A stretch of 64,000 nt of DNA, taken from Tunicatimonas pelagia. Lineage in GTDB: Bacteria > Bacteroidota > Bacteroidia > Cytophagales > Cyclobacteriaceae. Where the stretch lies: assembly GCF_030506325.1 (NCBI RefSeq), contig NZ_CP120683.1, positions 434,001 to 498,000 on the forward strand. The letters are read 5' to 3'. Within the stretch, counting starts at the first letter, position 1. Every line of letters starts with the position of its first letter. This document shows, piece after piece, positions 17,739 through 27,100 of the stretch. Both the position numbers and the translations under genes were made by a program. The notes beneath the pieces were generated by a model. It was not told where the DNA came from. It did not search any database and was given only the letters and a program-made list of their open reading frames with translations.

Positions 17739-20328
17739 CAACCCTTCACCACCGAAACTACTCCTTCGTTTCTTCCGCTGGTTCTGCCACCCGGATTTAC
17801 ATAAGTATATCGAAGGCGATCTGCTGGAGCTATACAAAGAGTGGGTGAAGGAAAAAGGGAGACGGACTGCTAATATCAAGTTCGCTTGGGACGTACTGCT
17901 GCTCTTCCGACCAGGAATTATTAAACCACTAAAAAGAGATCAACCCTTGAATCATACGGCTATGTTACAACACAACTTACTACTTACTTTCCGCAACTTC
18001 CGTCGCTACAAAAGCACCTTTTTTATTAATCTAATTGGTCTGTCTTCCGGTTTGGCTTGTGCTCTGCTCATTTTCTTATGGGTGCAGGACGAACTAAACG
18101 TAGATAAGTTTCATGCCAAAGACGATCGACTCTATCAGGTAATGGAGAAGCAGCGCGGCGATGAAGGTATTTACACTTCCTTTCAAACTAGAGGGCCGGT
18201 AGCTGATTTGTTGCGGGAGGAAATGCCTCAGATAGAATATGTGGCCGCCGTCGGTCCCGTTTCCTGGGCTGATCATGGCCGTCTCGCGCTTTCTGTAGGT
18301 GAGAAAGCCGTACTAGCAGCGGGACAGTATGTTGGTAAAGATTACTTCAATATCTTTTCTTATGAACTGCTTATCGGCAGTAAAGATCAGGTGCTGGCTG
18401 ACAAAAATTCTATTGTGCTTTCCGAAGAGCTAGCTACCCGGCTCTTTGATTCGGCTCAGGAGGCGGTTGGCAAGTCGGTAGAATTTCAGCAGGAACGAGA
18501 ATTTATTGTTTCGGGTATTTTCAAAGGAACCCCCGCCCGTTCTTCCGTACAATTTGACTTCGCGCTGTCTTTTGAAGCCCTGAAAGATGAAAAACCCTGG
18601 GTAGATGAGTGGGGAAGCAGTGGCCCGTTAGTTTTTGCTATTCTGAGAGAGGGAGCCGATGTTGAACAATTTAACAACGAACTGGAATCTCTGCTGAAAG
18701 AAAAGTTTGGCCACGATATCAATCGTACGATACTGCTCCAGCGCTATTCGGATAACTACCTGTACGGTTCGTATGAAAATGGCGTACGAGTTGGGGGTCG
18801 GATAGAGTACGTTAGATTATTCTCAGTCGTGGCGATCATCATTCTGCTTATTGCCAGTATCAACTTTGTAAATTTAGCTACCGCCCGGGCATCGAGAAGG
18901 CTAAAAGAAATTGGTATAAAAAAGGTAGTCGGTTCCGGACGAAAGAACCTGATTTTTCAGTACATCGGTGAATCCGTTCTAATCAGTTTCTTTTCACTGG
19001 CGGTTGCTATCTTGTTAGTAGCTCTTGCCTTACCGGCGTTCAACGAAATTACCGGAAAGCAATTTACGCTAGGTTTTGATGGCCCCCTTATTTTATCCGC
19101 CCTTATCATCACGTTCGCTACGGGCGTAGTAGCGGGTCTTTATCCGGCACTGTACCTTTCGGGCTTCAAACCAATTACCATACTGAAGGGGAAGCTAACT
19201 CCGTCTTCCGAAGGGGCTTGGGCGCGGAAGGGATTGGTCATATTTCAGTTTACCCTTTCTATTATTCTGATGGTCAGCGTCTGGGTAGTAAACCGGCAAA
19301 TTGCTTTTGTTCAAAATCAGCACTTGGGTTACGATAAAGATAATGTAGTCTACTTTCCAATTACCGGAAGACTAAAAGGGAACGAAGAAACTTTTCTAAC
19401 AGAAATGAAGAAAATACCCGGTGTTCTTAACGCATCTAGTACCGGACACCGCATTGTGGGGCACAACTGGTCGGTTGGAAGCATCAGTTGGGCGGGGAAA
19501 AGTCAGGATGACGAGACGCAATTTCAGGTGGTAACCGCTAACTATAACTTGCTAGAAACATTAGGCATAGAAGTAAAACAGGGGCGTTCTTTCTCTCAGA
19601 CTTTCGGGGCCGAAACCACGAAAATCATATTTAACGAAACCGCTATTGAAGCGATGGGGCTTTCGTCCCCAATCGGTAGTACGGTAGAATTTTTCGGCGA
19701 AAAGGAAATTATTGGGGTAGTCAACGACTTTCACTTCGAGTCTTTACACGAAGAAATAAAGCCGCTATGTTTTGTCATACAGCCTAATTCTGAAAACAGG
19801 ATCATGGCTAAACTACAGTCAGGAAGGGAAAAAGAAACACTAGCCGAACTTCAAAACCTTTACAGTAGCTACAATCCGGGGTTCGTGTTGGATTATCGCT
19901 TCCTGAATGACAACTATCAGGCGTTATACGAAGCTGAGCAACGAGTCTCAACCTTATCCGAATATTTTGCCGGTATCGCCATCCTCATTTCTTGTCTGGG
20001 ATTATTTGGATTAGCCACGTTTACCGCTGAGCGGCGAGTAAAAGAAATCGGTATCCGCAAGGTGTTAGGGTCTAGCGACTTCGGCATTGTTCGTTTACTA
20101 TCCGGCGATTTTACTAAGATGGTGCTAGTAGCCATTGTTATTGCGTTACCCATCAGCTACGTTATTGCCCGGCAGTGGCTGCAAGATTTTGCCTTCAGCA
20201 TTGAGCTGGAATGGTGGTACTTCGCCGGAGCTGGACTGGTAGCCTTACTCATCGCCTGGTTAAGTGTAGGCTTCCAAACAATCAAAGCCGCCCAGATGAA
20301 CCCCGTAGATTCCCTCAGAAATGAATAA
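17731..20328 (+). CDS. FtsX/MacB-type permease with N-terminal prefix domain, copy 3
   Basis: 865 residues. The prefix domain (1-66, HPDLHKYIEGD) carries changes at YKEWVKEKGRRTAN, so it is the most diverged prefix. Internal Met78 (MLQHNLLLTFRNFRRYKSTF) starts the permease body. FtsX1 contains ASRRLKEIGIKKVVGSG, FtsX2 RRVKEIGIRKVLGSS. The end is NPVDSLRNE and overlaps copy 4 by 8 bases. The body differs clearly from copies 1 and 2 (for example WVQDELNVDKFHAKDDRLYQ) and resembles the free-standing minus-strand permease (WVQDETSYDSFHPKADRLYQ), so the copies may not all derive from one local duplication. Confidence 0.9.
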   Translation: MNSNPSPPKLLLRFFRWFCHPDLHKYIEGDLLELYKEWVKEKGRRTANIKFAWDVLLLFRPGIIKPLKRDQPLNHTAMLQHNLLLTFRNFRRYKSTFFINLIGLSSGLACALLIFLWVQDELNVDKFHAKDDRLYQVMEKQRGDEGIYTSFQTRGPVADLLREEMPQIEYVAAVGPVSWADHGRLALSVGEKAVLAAGQYVGKDYFNIFSYELLIGSKDQVLADKNSIVLSEELATRLFDSAQEAVGKSVEFQQEREFIVSGIFKGTPARSSVQFDFALSFEALKDEKPWVDEWGSSGPLVFAILREGADVEQFNNELESLLKEKFGHDINRTILLQRYSDNYLYGSYENGVRVGGRIEYVRLFSVVAIIILLIASINFVNLATARASRRLKEIGIKKVVGSGRKNLIFQYIGESVLISFFSLAVAILLVALALPAFNEITGKQFTLGFDGPLILSALIITFATGVVAGLYPALYLSGFKPITILKGKLTPSSEGAWARKGLVIFQFTLSIILMVSVWVVNRQIAFVQNQHLGYDKDNVVYFPITGRLKGNEETFLTEMKKIPGVLNASSTGHRIVGHNWSVGSISWAGKSQDDETQFQVVTANYNLLETLGIEVKQGRSFSQTFGAETTKIIFNETAIEAMGLSSPIGSTVEFFGEKEIIGVVNDFHFESLHEEIKPLCFVIQPNSENRIMAKLQSGREKETLAELQNLYSSYNPGFVLDYRFLNDNYQALYEAEQRVSTLSEYFAGIAILISCLGLFGLATFTAERRVKEIGIRKVLGSSDFGIVRLLSGDFTKMVLVAIVIALPISYVIARQWLQDFAFSIELEWWYFAGAGLVALLIAWLSVGFQTIKAAQMNPVDSLRNE

Positions 20329-22930
20329 ACAACCTTCACCACCCAAATATATACTTCGTTTTTTCCGCTGGTTCTGTCACCCAGAGTTGCATAGATATAT
20401 TGAAGGGGATCTGCTGGAACTGTACGAAGAGCGGATAAAAGCATCAGGAAGACGAAAAGCCAACATCAAGTTTGCCCTAGATGTTTTGCTGCTATTTCGT
20501 CCCAGTATCATAAAATCAGTGAGTGCCTCTTACCAACCTAATCACTACAGTATGTTTAAGAATTATTTTAAAACTTCCTACCGCAATATGGTGCGGAGCA
20601 AGCTATTCACGACCATCAATGTGGTGGGGCTGGCCGTTAGCATGTCGGTCGGCTTATTGATGGTTGCCTTCATTTCCGACTTACTATCCTATGATAATTT
20701 TCATAAGAAAAAAGACCGAATCTACCGGGTGATTACCACGAACCAACCGGATAACGGACCCGCTATGAACCTGGCATCTACCTCAATAAAGGCCGGATAT
20801 CAAATACGGGAAACCATATCAAACGTGGACACATTGACAATACTCCGCCGGGGGTTTAGTGGTGATGCCGCGGTGGGCGATCATACAGTGCCCTTGCAGG
20901 CATTATGGGCCGATCATTCATTTTTCAACGTGTTCACCTATCCCCTACTACAGGGTGATCCCGCCACGGCACTAGCCGAACCTTATTCGTTAGTGTTGAC
21001 CGAGCCGGCGGCGGAAAAACTATTCGGAAGAACAGATGTGGTGGGGCAGTCGGTGACATTTGACACGGTTAACTATCTGGTTACGGGGGTGGTGCCCGCT
21101 ACGCCCAAACTCTCTCATCTTCAATTCGAGGCGTTAGTATCATTTGCTACCTTTGAGCTTCAAAATCAGCAGGCCGATGAGGATGCTACTGGGTGGGAAA
21201 ACATTTTCATGAATCATGTTTACCTCCTACTACCCCAAGGTCAGAGCCGTCAAGCTCTACAGGCCAGCCTGGATCAATTGAGTGACGCTGAAAATACCGC
21301 GATCCAAAACCGGAGGTTCATGCTCTCCCTACAACCATTAAGTAAAATTTCCATTGGGAGTACCTTAACGAATGAAATAGGCAAATCGGTGAATAATATC
21401 GCCTTGTGGGTACTGCTCGGGCTGACATTTGTCGTAATCCTCTCCGCTTGTTTCAACTACGCCAATCTCTCTATGGCCAGAGCTTTAAAGCGTTCTCGGG
21501 AGGTAGGTATCCGAAAAGTAGTGGGGGCTAGAAAAAGCCAGGTAATTAGTCAGTTTCTCACTGAGGCAGTCATGGTTTCAGTATTGGCACTGGTTGGCTC
21601 TTTTGGATTGTTCTTGCTGTTAAAACAACAGTTTACTGCTTTACACTCCTATATCGACAAACATGTAGTCCTTGACCTCTCCCCTACCTTACTATTGTCG
21701 TTTGGCCTGTTAGCAGTAGTTATCGGTATGATGGCCGGGGTGTTACCCGCTGTATTTTTTTCTCAAATAAAAGTACTACACGTGCTGAAGGGGCTTCCGG
21801 CATTTCGGGCGTTCCGACGGGTTACAATGCGTAAATCGCTGATCGTCACGCAGTATACTTTTTCACTTATGTTTATTACTGCTACCATAATCGGCTATCA
21901 TCAATACCAAAATTTTTTGGCTTTTGACCTGGGCTTCAACACTGAAAACGTGTTGAACATTGATTTGCAGGGCAACCAGGCGGAACTTCTTACGCAAAAG
22001 CTTGCCGCACTACCAGCCGTAAGCGAAATTTCACAATCCGCCCTGGTGAGCAGTCTGGGCAGTGCGTGGAGTACCCATTTAAAATATCAAGATCCCAACG
22101 ACTCTACGAGTGTGTGGCAAAACTTTGTGGATGAGCATTATTTACCGCTTCATGCCTATTCTATGGTAGCAGGCAAAAATTTCACATCTAATCAACAGAG
22201 CCAAGCTATCGTCAATGAGAAGTTGCTGCAACGCTTTGGAATTGGGGAAAATGATCCTTCTCAGGCATTGGGCGAAGTGATAACCTTGGATGGTGAAGAG
22301 ACAGAAATTGTAGGGGTCGTAAAAGACTTTCATTACGAAACGTTGGAAGATGCGATAAAGCCCGTGGTTTTTCGTTACTCTTCCGATCCTGGCCGATACC
22401 TTAACGTAAAAATTTCAGCTACCAACTGGCCGGAAACGTTAGAAAACATTGAACGAGCCTGGAAGGAGCTAGATCCGGTTCATCCGTTAAACGCAAAGTT
22501 GTATGATGACCAACTAGCACACAGCTATAGTCCCTACGTAATGATGGTAAAGGTGATTGGCTTTCTGGCGTTCTTAGCCGTACTCATTTCTTCCATAGGA
22601 TTGTTCGGAATGGTAGTGTTTACTACCGAGACTAAACGTAAGGAAATCAGCATCCGTAAAGTGTTGGGTGCTGGTGAGGGCAGTTTAATGTATTTATTAA
22701 GCAAAAGCTTTTTCAACTTACTAATCATTTCGGCTCTTATTGCCCTACCTATCACCTACCTGTTTTTCGATCAAGTAGTGCTCTCTAATGTAGCTTACCA
22801 TTCGCCGATTGGGTTAAAGGAGCTATTGACTGGTCTGGTGGGAGTATTGACAATAGCACTGTTAATGATTGGCTCCCAAACAATAAGAGCAGTTCGGGTA
22901 AACCCTGCTAAAACCCTGAGTGAGGAATAG
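20321..22930 (+). CDS. FtsX/MacB-type permease with N-terminal prefix domain, copy 4
   Basis: 869 residues and last in the operon. Prefix domain 1-66 (HPELHRYIEGDLLELYEER), internal Met78 (MFKNYFKTSYRNM), TM1, core, FtsX1 (KRSREVGIRKVVGAR), second core and FtsX2 (TKRKEISIRKVLGAG). Unlike the others it ends NPAKTLSEE followed by TAG, so it lacks the codons that create the 8-base overlap, and no further gene is coupled to it. The body is the most divergent of the four. It overlaps copy 3 by 8 bases at its start. Confidence 0.9.
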   Translation: MNKQPSPPKYILRFFRWFCHPELHRYIEGDLLELYEERIKASGRRKANIKFALDVLLLFRPSIIKSVSASYQPNHYSMFKNYFKTSYRNMVRSKLFTTINVVGLAVSMSVGLLMVAFISDLLSYDNFHKKKDRIYRVITTNQPDNGPAMNLASTSIKAGYQIRETISNVDTLTILRRGFSGDAAVGDHTVPLQALWADHSFFNVFTYPLLQGDPATALAEPYSLVLTEPAAEKLFGRTDVVGQSVTFDTVNYLVTGVVPATPKLSHLQFEALVSFATFELQNQQADEDATGWENIFMNHVYLLLPQGQSRQALQASLDQLSDAENTAIQNRRFMLSLQPLSKISIGSTLTNEIGKSVNNIALWVLLGLTFVVILSACFNYANLSMARALKRSREVGIRKVVGARKSQVISQFLTEAVMVSVLALVGSFGLFLLLKQQFTALHSYIDKHVVLDLSPTLLLSFGLLAVVIGMMAGVLPAVFFSQIKVLHVLKGLPAFRAFRRVTMRKSLIVTQYTFSLMFITATIIGYHQYQNFLAFDLGFNTENVLNIDLQGNQAELLTQKLAALPAVSEISQSALVSSLGSAWSTHLKYQDPNDSTSVWQNFVDEHYLPLHAYSMVAGKNFTSNQQSQAIVNEKLLQRFGIGENDPSQALGEVITLDGEETEIVGVVKDFHYETLEDAIKPVVFRYSSDPGRYLNVKISATNWPETLENIERAWKELDPVHPLNAKLYDDQLAHSYSPYVMMVKVIGFLAFLAVLISSIGLFGMVVFTTETKRKEISIRKVLGAGEGSLMYLLSKSFFNLLIISALIALPITYLFFDQVVLSNVAYHSPIGLKELLTGLVGVLTIALLMIGSQTIRAVRVNPAKTLSEE

Positions 22931-23105
22931 CAGGAGATGATAAGTTTGTGAGTATTAATTCTGGCTAAAGGGCATTCTTTGGAGTGGTATTACTATGAAT
23001 GAAAGACAAAGGTGGGCTTACAGGATAGACCACGCAACGCCAGTAAAACAATCAAATTAGTTAAGGCTCAGGTATCTACTGCTCACTTCTCTAAGAAATT
23101 TACGT

Positions 23106-23597
23106 ATGCGGTTGATCCTCATCATTATCAGCTTTCTATTAAGTACCAATACGGCCGTTTATGCTCAAGATAGGTACGAATACATTGACATTCATACTAT
23201 GCGCGATCAACCAATTGTGAAAGGTACCATCAACGGCAAGGAAGCTTTCTTTTTGCTAGATACTGGAGCGGATGTAAGCCTGATTCACATTAATGACGCT
23301 AAACGTTACGGTTTTTCCTACCATACCCGACACTCCAGGCAAGGGTTTCGTGTCACCGGATTGGGAGCAAGTGTCAAGGGGTTAGTAGGAGTGTACGGTA
23401 TGAATTTAGAGATAGGTTCCCAGAAAATTATTGACGATTATATTGCGGTAGACTTATCCAATATCATCCGTACTTTGCATACCGGCTCAACCGTGAGAAT
23501 TAGCGGTATCATTGGCTGCAAAGCACTCCGACTGCATGGTTTCGTAATTGACTATCACCATAAGAAGGTCAAAATGAAGTTACCCTCCTCCAAATAA
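23106..23597 (+). CDS. Exported retropepsin-like aspartyl protease
   Basis: 163 residues with a clear signal peptide (1-20, ending VYA). The mature part has the retroviral-type aspartyl protease core: FFLLDTGADVSLIH with Asp52-Thr53-Gly54, the flap region around VTGLG, and the hydrophobic SGIIGCKALRLHGFVIDY near the C-terminus. Single-domain members of this family act as dimers. It would be periplasmic or secreted. It stands alone 175 bases after the permease operon. Substrate unknown. Confidence 0.8.
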   Translation: MRLILIIISFLLSTNTAVYAQDRYEYIDIHTMRDQPIVKGTINGKEAFFLLDTGADVSLIHINDAKRYGFSYHTRHSRQGFRVTGLGASVKGLVGVYGMNLEIGSQKIIDDYIAVDLSNIIRTLHTGSTVRISGIIGCKALRLHGFVIDYHHKKVKMKLPSSK

Positions 23598-23629
23598 TTA
23601 GGCTGGAATAGCGAAAGACGTAGTATTAA

Positions 23630-23800
23630 CTACTCACTTCGCAGTGCCTTGGCTGGATTCGCTCGAGCCGCTTGAAGTACTTGAGTAACTACGAATGCTA
23701 GTGCGAAGATCAGAGCAGCTAAGCTAGTAAGCGGAAATATCCACCAGTGAATGTCAGTACGAACGGTGTACCATTCTGGATACTAATTTATGATCCACCG
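23630..23800 (-). pseudogene. Remnant: C-terminal end of an FtsX permease
   Basis: The minus-strand frame ending with TAG at 23632-23630 reads EWYTVRTD, then HWWIFPLTSLAALIFALAFV, ending in LRSE. This is almost identical to the end of the permease at 24566-26932. Bases 23630-23772 match that gene's 3' end closely; upstream the match weakens and an in-frame TAG replaces a Gln codon of the intact gene. So this is a duplicated and decayed 3' fragment. It sits about 0.9 kb from its source, with the toxin-antitoxin pair between the two copies. Confidence 0.85.
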
Positions 23801-23858
23801 AGCAAAAGATAGTAAAATGGCGTTGTATTTGATGTAGTTTTGGTGTAATATTGAAACT

Positions 23859-24110
23859 ATGTCACGATTAAGTATATCTTTTACAAAACCCAATGACGAC
23901 TGGCTGAACGCGCAAGTAGATAGCCAAGAGTATAAATCTAAAAGCGATGTGGTGAATGACCTCATTCGCCAAGCTCGCCGCGAACAGGAACAAATTGAAA
24001 TTATTCGCTCCAAGTTAATCAGAGCCGAGCAGCGCGGTTTCACTGATCAAACGCCTGAGCAAATCCGAGAAGAAGTTCGAAAAGAACTGCGGATCGATGG
24101 CATCTTATAA
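23859..24110 (+). CDS. ParD-type antitoxin (ribbon-helix-helix)
   Basis: 83 residues. The N-terminal part (LSISFTKPNDDWLNAQVDS, then YKSKSDVVNDLIRQARREQE) matches the ParD/CopG ribbon-helix-helix DNA-binding domain; the C-terminal helices would wrap the toxin. It precedes the toxin gene and overlaps it by 14 bases, the usual order. It most likely represses its own promoter: TTG (23823) and TAATATTG (23846-23853) with 20 bases between them are a possible promoter that would leave almost no leader. Confidence 0.85.
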   Translation: MSRLSISFTKPNDDWLNAQVDSQEYKSKSDVVNDLIRQARREQEQIEIIRSKLIRAEQRGFTDQTPEQIREEVRKELRIDGIL

Positions 24111-24387
24111 GCTAACTGAAGAAGCAAGAGACGATCTTCGGGATATTTATCGCTATGGTGTCACCCAGCATGGGCAAACCCAAGCCGATGAATATTATGA
24201 TGGTCTGATGGACAAATTCCAATATATCGCCGAAAATCCTAATTTCTATCAGGCGGTTGATTATATTCGTAAAACCTACCGCCGTTGTGTTTACGGTGAG
24301 CACAGTATTTTTTATCGTATAATAGGTAACGATGTTGAAATTATGACGATCATTCGTGCTCAAAACTTACCAGATAAGCTCCAGTAG
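24097..24387 (+). CDS. ParE/RelE-superfamily toxin
   Basis: 96 residues of the ParE/RelE fold: YKLTEEARDDLRDIYRYGV at the start, YYDGLMDKFQYIAENP, YRRCVYGEHSIFYRI and the C-terminal IMTIIRAQNLP. With a ParD-like partner the ParE subgroup (gyrase inhibitor) is more likely than a ribosome-dependent RNase, but this is inference. The pair lies between two copies of a permease 3' end and may have arrived or been fixed by the same rearrangement. Confidence 0.88.
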   Translation: MASYKLTEEARDDLRDIYRYGVTQHGQTQADEYYDGLMDKFQYIAENPNFYQAVDYIRKTYRRCVYGEHSIFYRIIGNDVEIMTIIRAQNLPDKLQ

Positions 24388-24565
24388 AGTAAGGGGCTTT
24401 GCCTATCGCAGGCTTCACCGTCTTAGATGTAATGACTTACGGTTTCTTCGGCGCACAGGCATCGAGATTGAAGAAACAGAGCTACTTTTCTTACAGCATT
24501 TTGTTCTTCCTGAAATGCAGATCGCTTAAAAGAAACTGAAACTATACTAGCTACAGCAACTCAAG

Positions 24566-26932
24566 CTATTCACTTCGCAATGCTTTAGCGGGATTAGTAC
24601 GAGCGGCCCGAAGTGCTTGAGTAACTACGAATGCTAGTGCGAAGATCAGAGCAGCTAAGCCAGTAAGCGGAAATATCCACCAGTGGATGTCAGTACGAAC
24701 GGTGTACCGCTCAAGATATTGGCTTAAGGCCCACCAAGCTATTGGGGCGGAGATCACGAAGGCGATAATCACTAGGCGAGAGAAGTCTCTCGACATCAGT
24801 GATATAATGCTAGTCACCGAAGCCCCCAGCACCTTCCGGATTCCGATTTCCTTCGTGCGCTGCTCGGCAGTATACGAGGCTAGTCCGAATAAGCCTAAAC
24901 CGGTAATAACTAATGCCAATACCGTAAATAAATTGGCTAAACTTTTCGTCAGATTGATGATAGTGTACTTCTTCTGGAATTCTACGTCGGCAAATTCGTA
25001 CTTAAACGGATACGCAGGGTTGTGCTTGTTAAAAATATCTTCAACCTGGGTCAGGGCTCCGGGAAGATTATTCGTTTTATCAAGCCGTAGGGAGTAGCCC
25101 CCACCCCAGTCACCCATAAGTATCATCATGGGTTCTATTGGCTGATGGGGAGATCCCATTAGTACATCATCTACAATACCGATGAGTGTTCTCTTCTCTC
25201 CGCCAAATTCAAGCTGGGTTCCGATAGGGTCATCGAGTTGCATAATATCCGCCCCGGCTTTATTCACCAGAATAGCGGCAGTATCACTAGCGAAGTCTTC
25301 CGAAAAATCCCGGCCTTCCAGCACATCAATGCCCATTGTTTTGGTATAGTCGTAGCCCGCTACAATAGTGGAGAAAATTACCCGTTGTTCTTCGGGTTTT
25401 CCGGGCCAACCCAGAAAGTTGTTAGAGTACACATCGGTAATTGGACTGTTAGAGCGGGTCATACTAGTGACTAACCCCGACTGTAATAATTCGTTTTTCA
25501 GCACTTCGTAGTTCTTTTTCAGATCATCGGTTCCCTCTACAAAAATGAGGTTCTCCTGGCTGTACCCAAGTTCACGGTTTTGCACCAGACGTATTTGCTG
25601 GTAAATGACCACGGCTCCGATAATTAGTAAAATTGAGAAACCAAACTGAAGAGTTACTAGCACTTTGCGTGGAGTACTGGCTCCTTTTCCGGCCTTTATC
25701 GTGCCTTTTAGCACCCGAGCCGGTTGAAACGATGACAAATATAACGCTGGGTAGCTACCGGCAATAAGCCCGGTGAACAACACTACTACTAAACTCGCTA
25801 TCCAAAATTGCCAAGTAGAAAAATTGATAAAAAGCTCTTTATCCACTAGATTATTGTAAAATGGCAAAGCCAGTTCCGTAAAAAGTATCGCAATCAGAAA
25901 CGCTAATAATGAGATGAAGATTGCTTCACCCATAAACTGTAGAATCAACTCCCGCCGATGCGAACCCACACTTTTACGGATGCCCACCTCCCGAGCGCGT
26001 CCTTCTGAGCGGGCGGTAGCCAGATTCATAAAATTGATGCAGGCAATCACCAAGATAAAAATAGCAATTGCGGTGAATAGCTGCACATATTCTATCATTC
26101 CCCCTTCTTCTTTGCCATCCTCGAAGTTAGAATGAAGTCGCCAGCGAGCCAGTGGATATAAAAACAGCTCCCGCTTAAAGTCCATATTACCATTTTCGTG
26201 TACAATATCGCGGATACTATTCTCTACCTCAGCCTGATGAGTAGGATCGGTTAGCTCGGCGTATACTTGCCAAGAGTGGTTGTCCCAGTTTTCCTCATGA
26301 TAGCGTTTAACATAATCGAAAGTAGCGTTTAGTTTCCAGGGCAATAAGAAGTCAAATTCAAAAGAGGAGTTACTAGGAATGTCCTCTAATACTCCCATTA
26401 CCTGCAACTCGTGTTTATCATCTACCCGCACCACTTTTCCTATTGGATCCTCTTTATCAAATAATGCCTTAGCAGCGGACTCAGTAATGACAATAGACGA
26501 AGGATCATCAAGCAGTGTACCGCGTTCGCCACCCTGCACCAACGGAAATTCAAACATCTCTAAAAATTCTTCGCTAACAAAGAAGCCTTCTTTAACTATG
26601 GCATCTTCACCAACCGCAAGTAAGTGGTTACCACCCCAATTCGAGACAGCCACTCGCTCAATGTGGCTATTGGCACTTTTAAGGGCTTCGTAGGTAGGTA
26701 ACGGGAGTGCTACTTGGGAGCCAATATCCTCATCCCACTGGGCTTGTAACCAAACCTGGTACAGGCGGTCAGCTTTTGGATGAAAAGAGTCGTACGATGT
26801 TTCGTCTTGCACCCACAGCAAAATCAGAATGCTACAGGTAAGCCCAATAGCCAGACCAAAAATGTTGATGAACGAATAAACCTTGTTCTTAAACAGGTTA
26901 CGGATGGCAATTCGGAGGTAGTTCTTGAACAT
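24566..26932 (-). CDS. Free-standing FtsX/MacB-type permease
   Basis: 788 residues from ATG 26932 (MFKNYLRIAIRNLFKNKVYSF). It has TM1 (FGLAIGLTCSILILLWV), a MacB-type core, FtsX1 (EGRAREVGIRKSVGS), a central TM, a second core and FtsX2 (RTKEIGIRKVLGAS), ending NPAKALRSE. It has no prefix domain and no PadR. The longer frame to 26971 reads into the hairpin leader. Upstream lie the TTGGCAC element and two TGTTC-N6-GAACA-like palindromes, shared with two other permease loci. No ATPase gene is nearby. Confidence 0.92.
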   Translation of the reverse strand: MFKNYLRIAIRNLFKNKVYSFINIFGLAIGLTCSILILLWVQDETSYDSFHPKADRLYQVWLQAQWDEDIGSQVALPLPTYEALKSANSHIERVAVSNWGGNHLLAVGEDAIVKEGFFVSEEFLEMFEFPLVQGGERGTLLDDPSSIVITESAAKALFDKEDPIGKVVRVDDKHELQVMGVLEDIPSNSSFEFDFLLPWKLNATFDYVKRYHEENWDNHSWQVYAELTDPTHQAEVENSIRDIVHENGNMDFKRELFLYPLARWRLHSNFEDGKEEGGMIEYVQLFTAIAIFILVIACINFMNLATARSEGRAREVGIRKSVGSHRRELILQFMGEAIFISLLAFLIAILFTELALPFYNNLVDKELFINFSTWQFWIASLVVVLFTGLIAGSYPALYLSSFQPARVLKGTIKAGKGASTPRKVLVTLQFGFSILLIIGAVVIYQQIRLVQNRELGYSQENLIFVEGTDDLKKNYEVLKNELLQSGLVTSMTRSNSPITDVYSNNFLGWPGKPEEQRVIFSTIVAGYDYTKTMGIDVLEGRDFSEDFASDTAAILVNKAGADIMQLDDPIGTQLEFGGEKRTLIGIVDDVLMGSPHQPIEPMMILMGDWGGGYSLRLDKTNNLPGALTQVEDIFNKHNPAYPFKYEFADVEFQKKYTIINLTKSLANLFTVLALVITGLGLFGLASYTAEQRTKEIGIRKVLGASVTSIISLMSRDFSRLVIIAFVISAPIAWWALSQYLERYTVRTDIHWWIFPLTGLAALIFALAFVVTQALRAARTNPAKALRSE

Positions 26933-26940
26933 AGCTAGTT

Positions 26941-27034
26941 CAGTTAGCAGTTTGCAATGAACAATGAGCAATCAAACTGAAAGAGTTGAAGAGTGTCTTT
27001 CCTTTTCTAATTGCTCACTGCTAACTGTTCATTG
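26941..27034 (-). repeat. Inverted-repeat leader of the minus-strand permease
   Basis: Left arm CAGTTAGCAGT plus GAGCAAT (26941-26972) is complementary to the right arm ATTGCTCACTGCTAACTG near 27010-27027. The leader mRNA can therefore fold into a long hairpin ending about 9 bases before the start codon. The word content differs from the ATTAATGA leaders but the design is the same. Confidence 0.6.
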
Positions 27035-27049
27035 ATAATAGTGTGCCAA
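27033..27049 (-). promoter_or_regulatory. TTGGCAC promoter-like element, permease locus 1
   Basis: Minus-strand TTGGCACACTATTATCA. It shares TTGGCACA-N-TATT-N-TCA with 29614-29630 and 32886-32902. TGGCAC is a perfect -24 half of a sigma-54 promoter; the -12 half (TATC for TTGC) is poor. Confidence 0.45.
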
Positions 27050-27100
27050 AGCTAAAATCGGCGATTATGGTTGGTAAACACGGTTTATGGGTAAGATGAC

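Noticed and set aside
12452-22930. Complete MacB-type ABC exporters
   Set aside because: No Walker A, signature or Walker B motif in any product; only the permease part is present.
22931-23105. Terminator of the permease operon
   Set aside because: No GC-rich hairpin with a T run is visible in this gap.
24388-24565. Possible small RNA or attachment site after the toxin gene
   Set aside because: No strong hairpin, direct repeat pair or promoter was found in these 178 bases.
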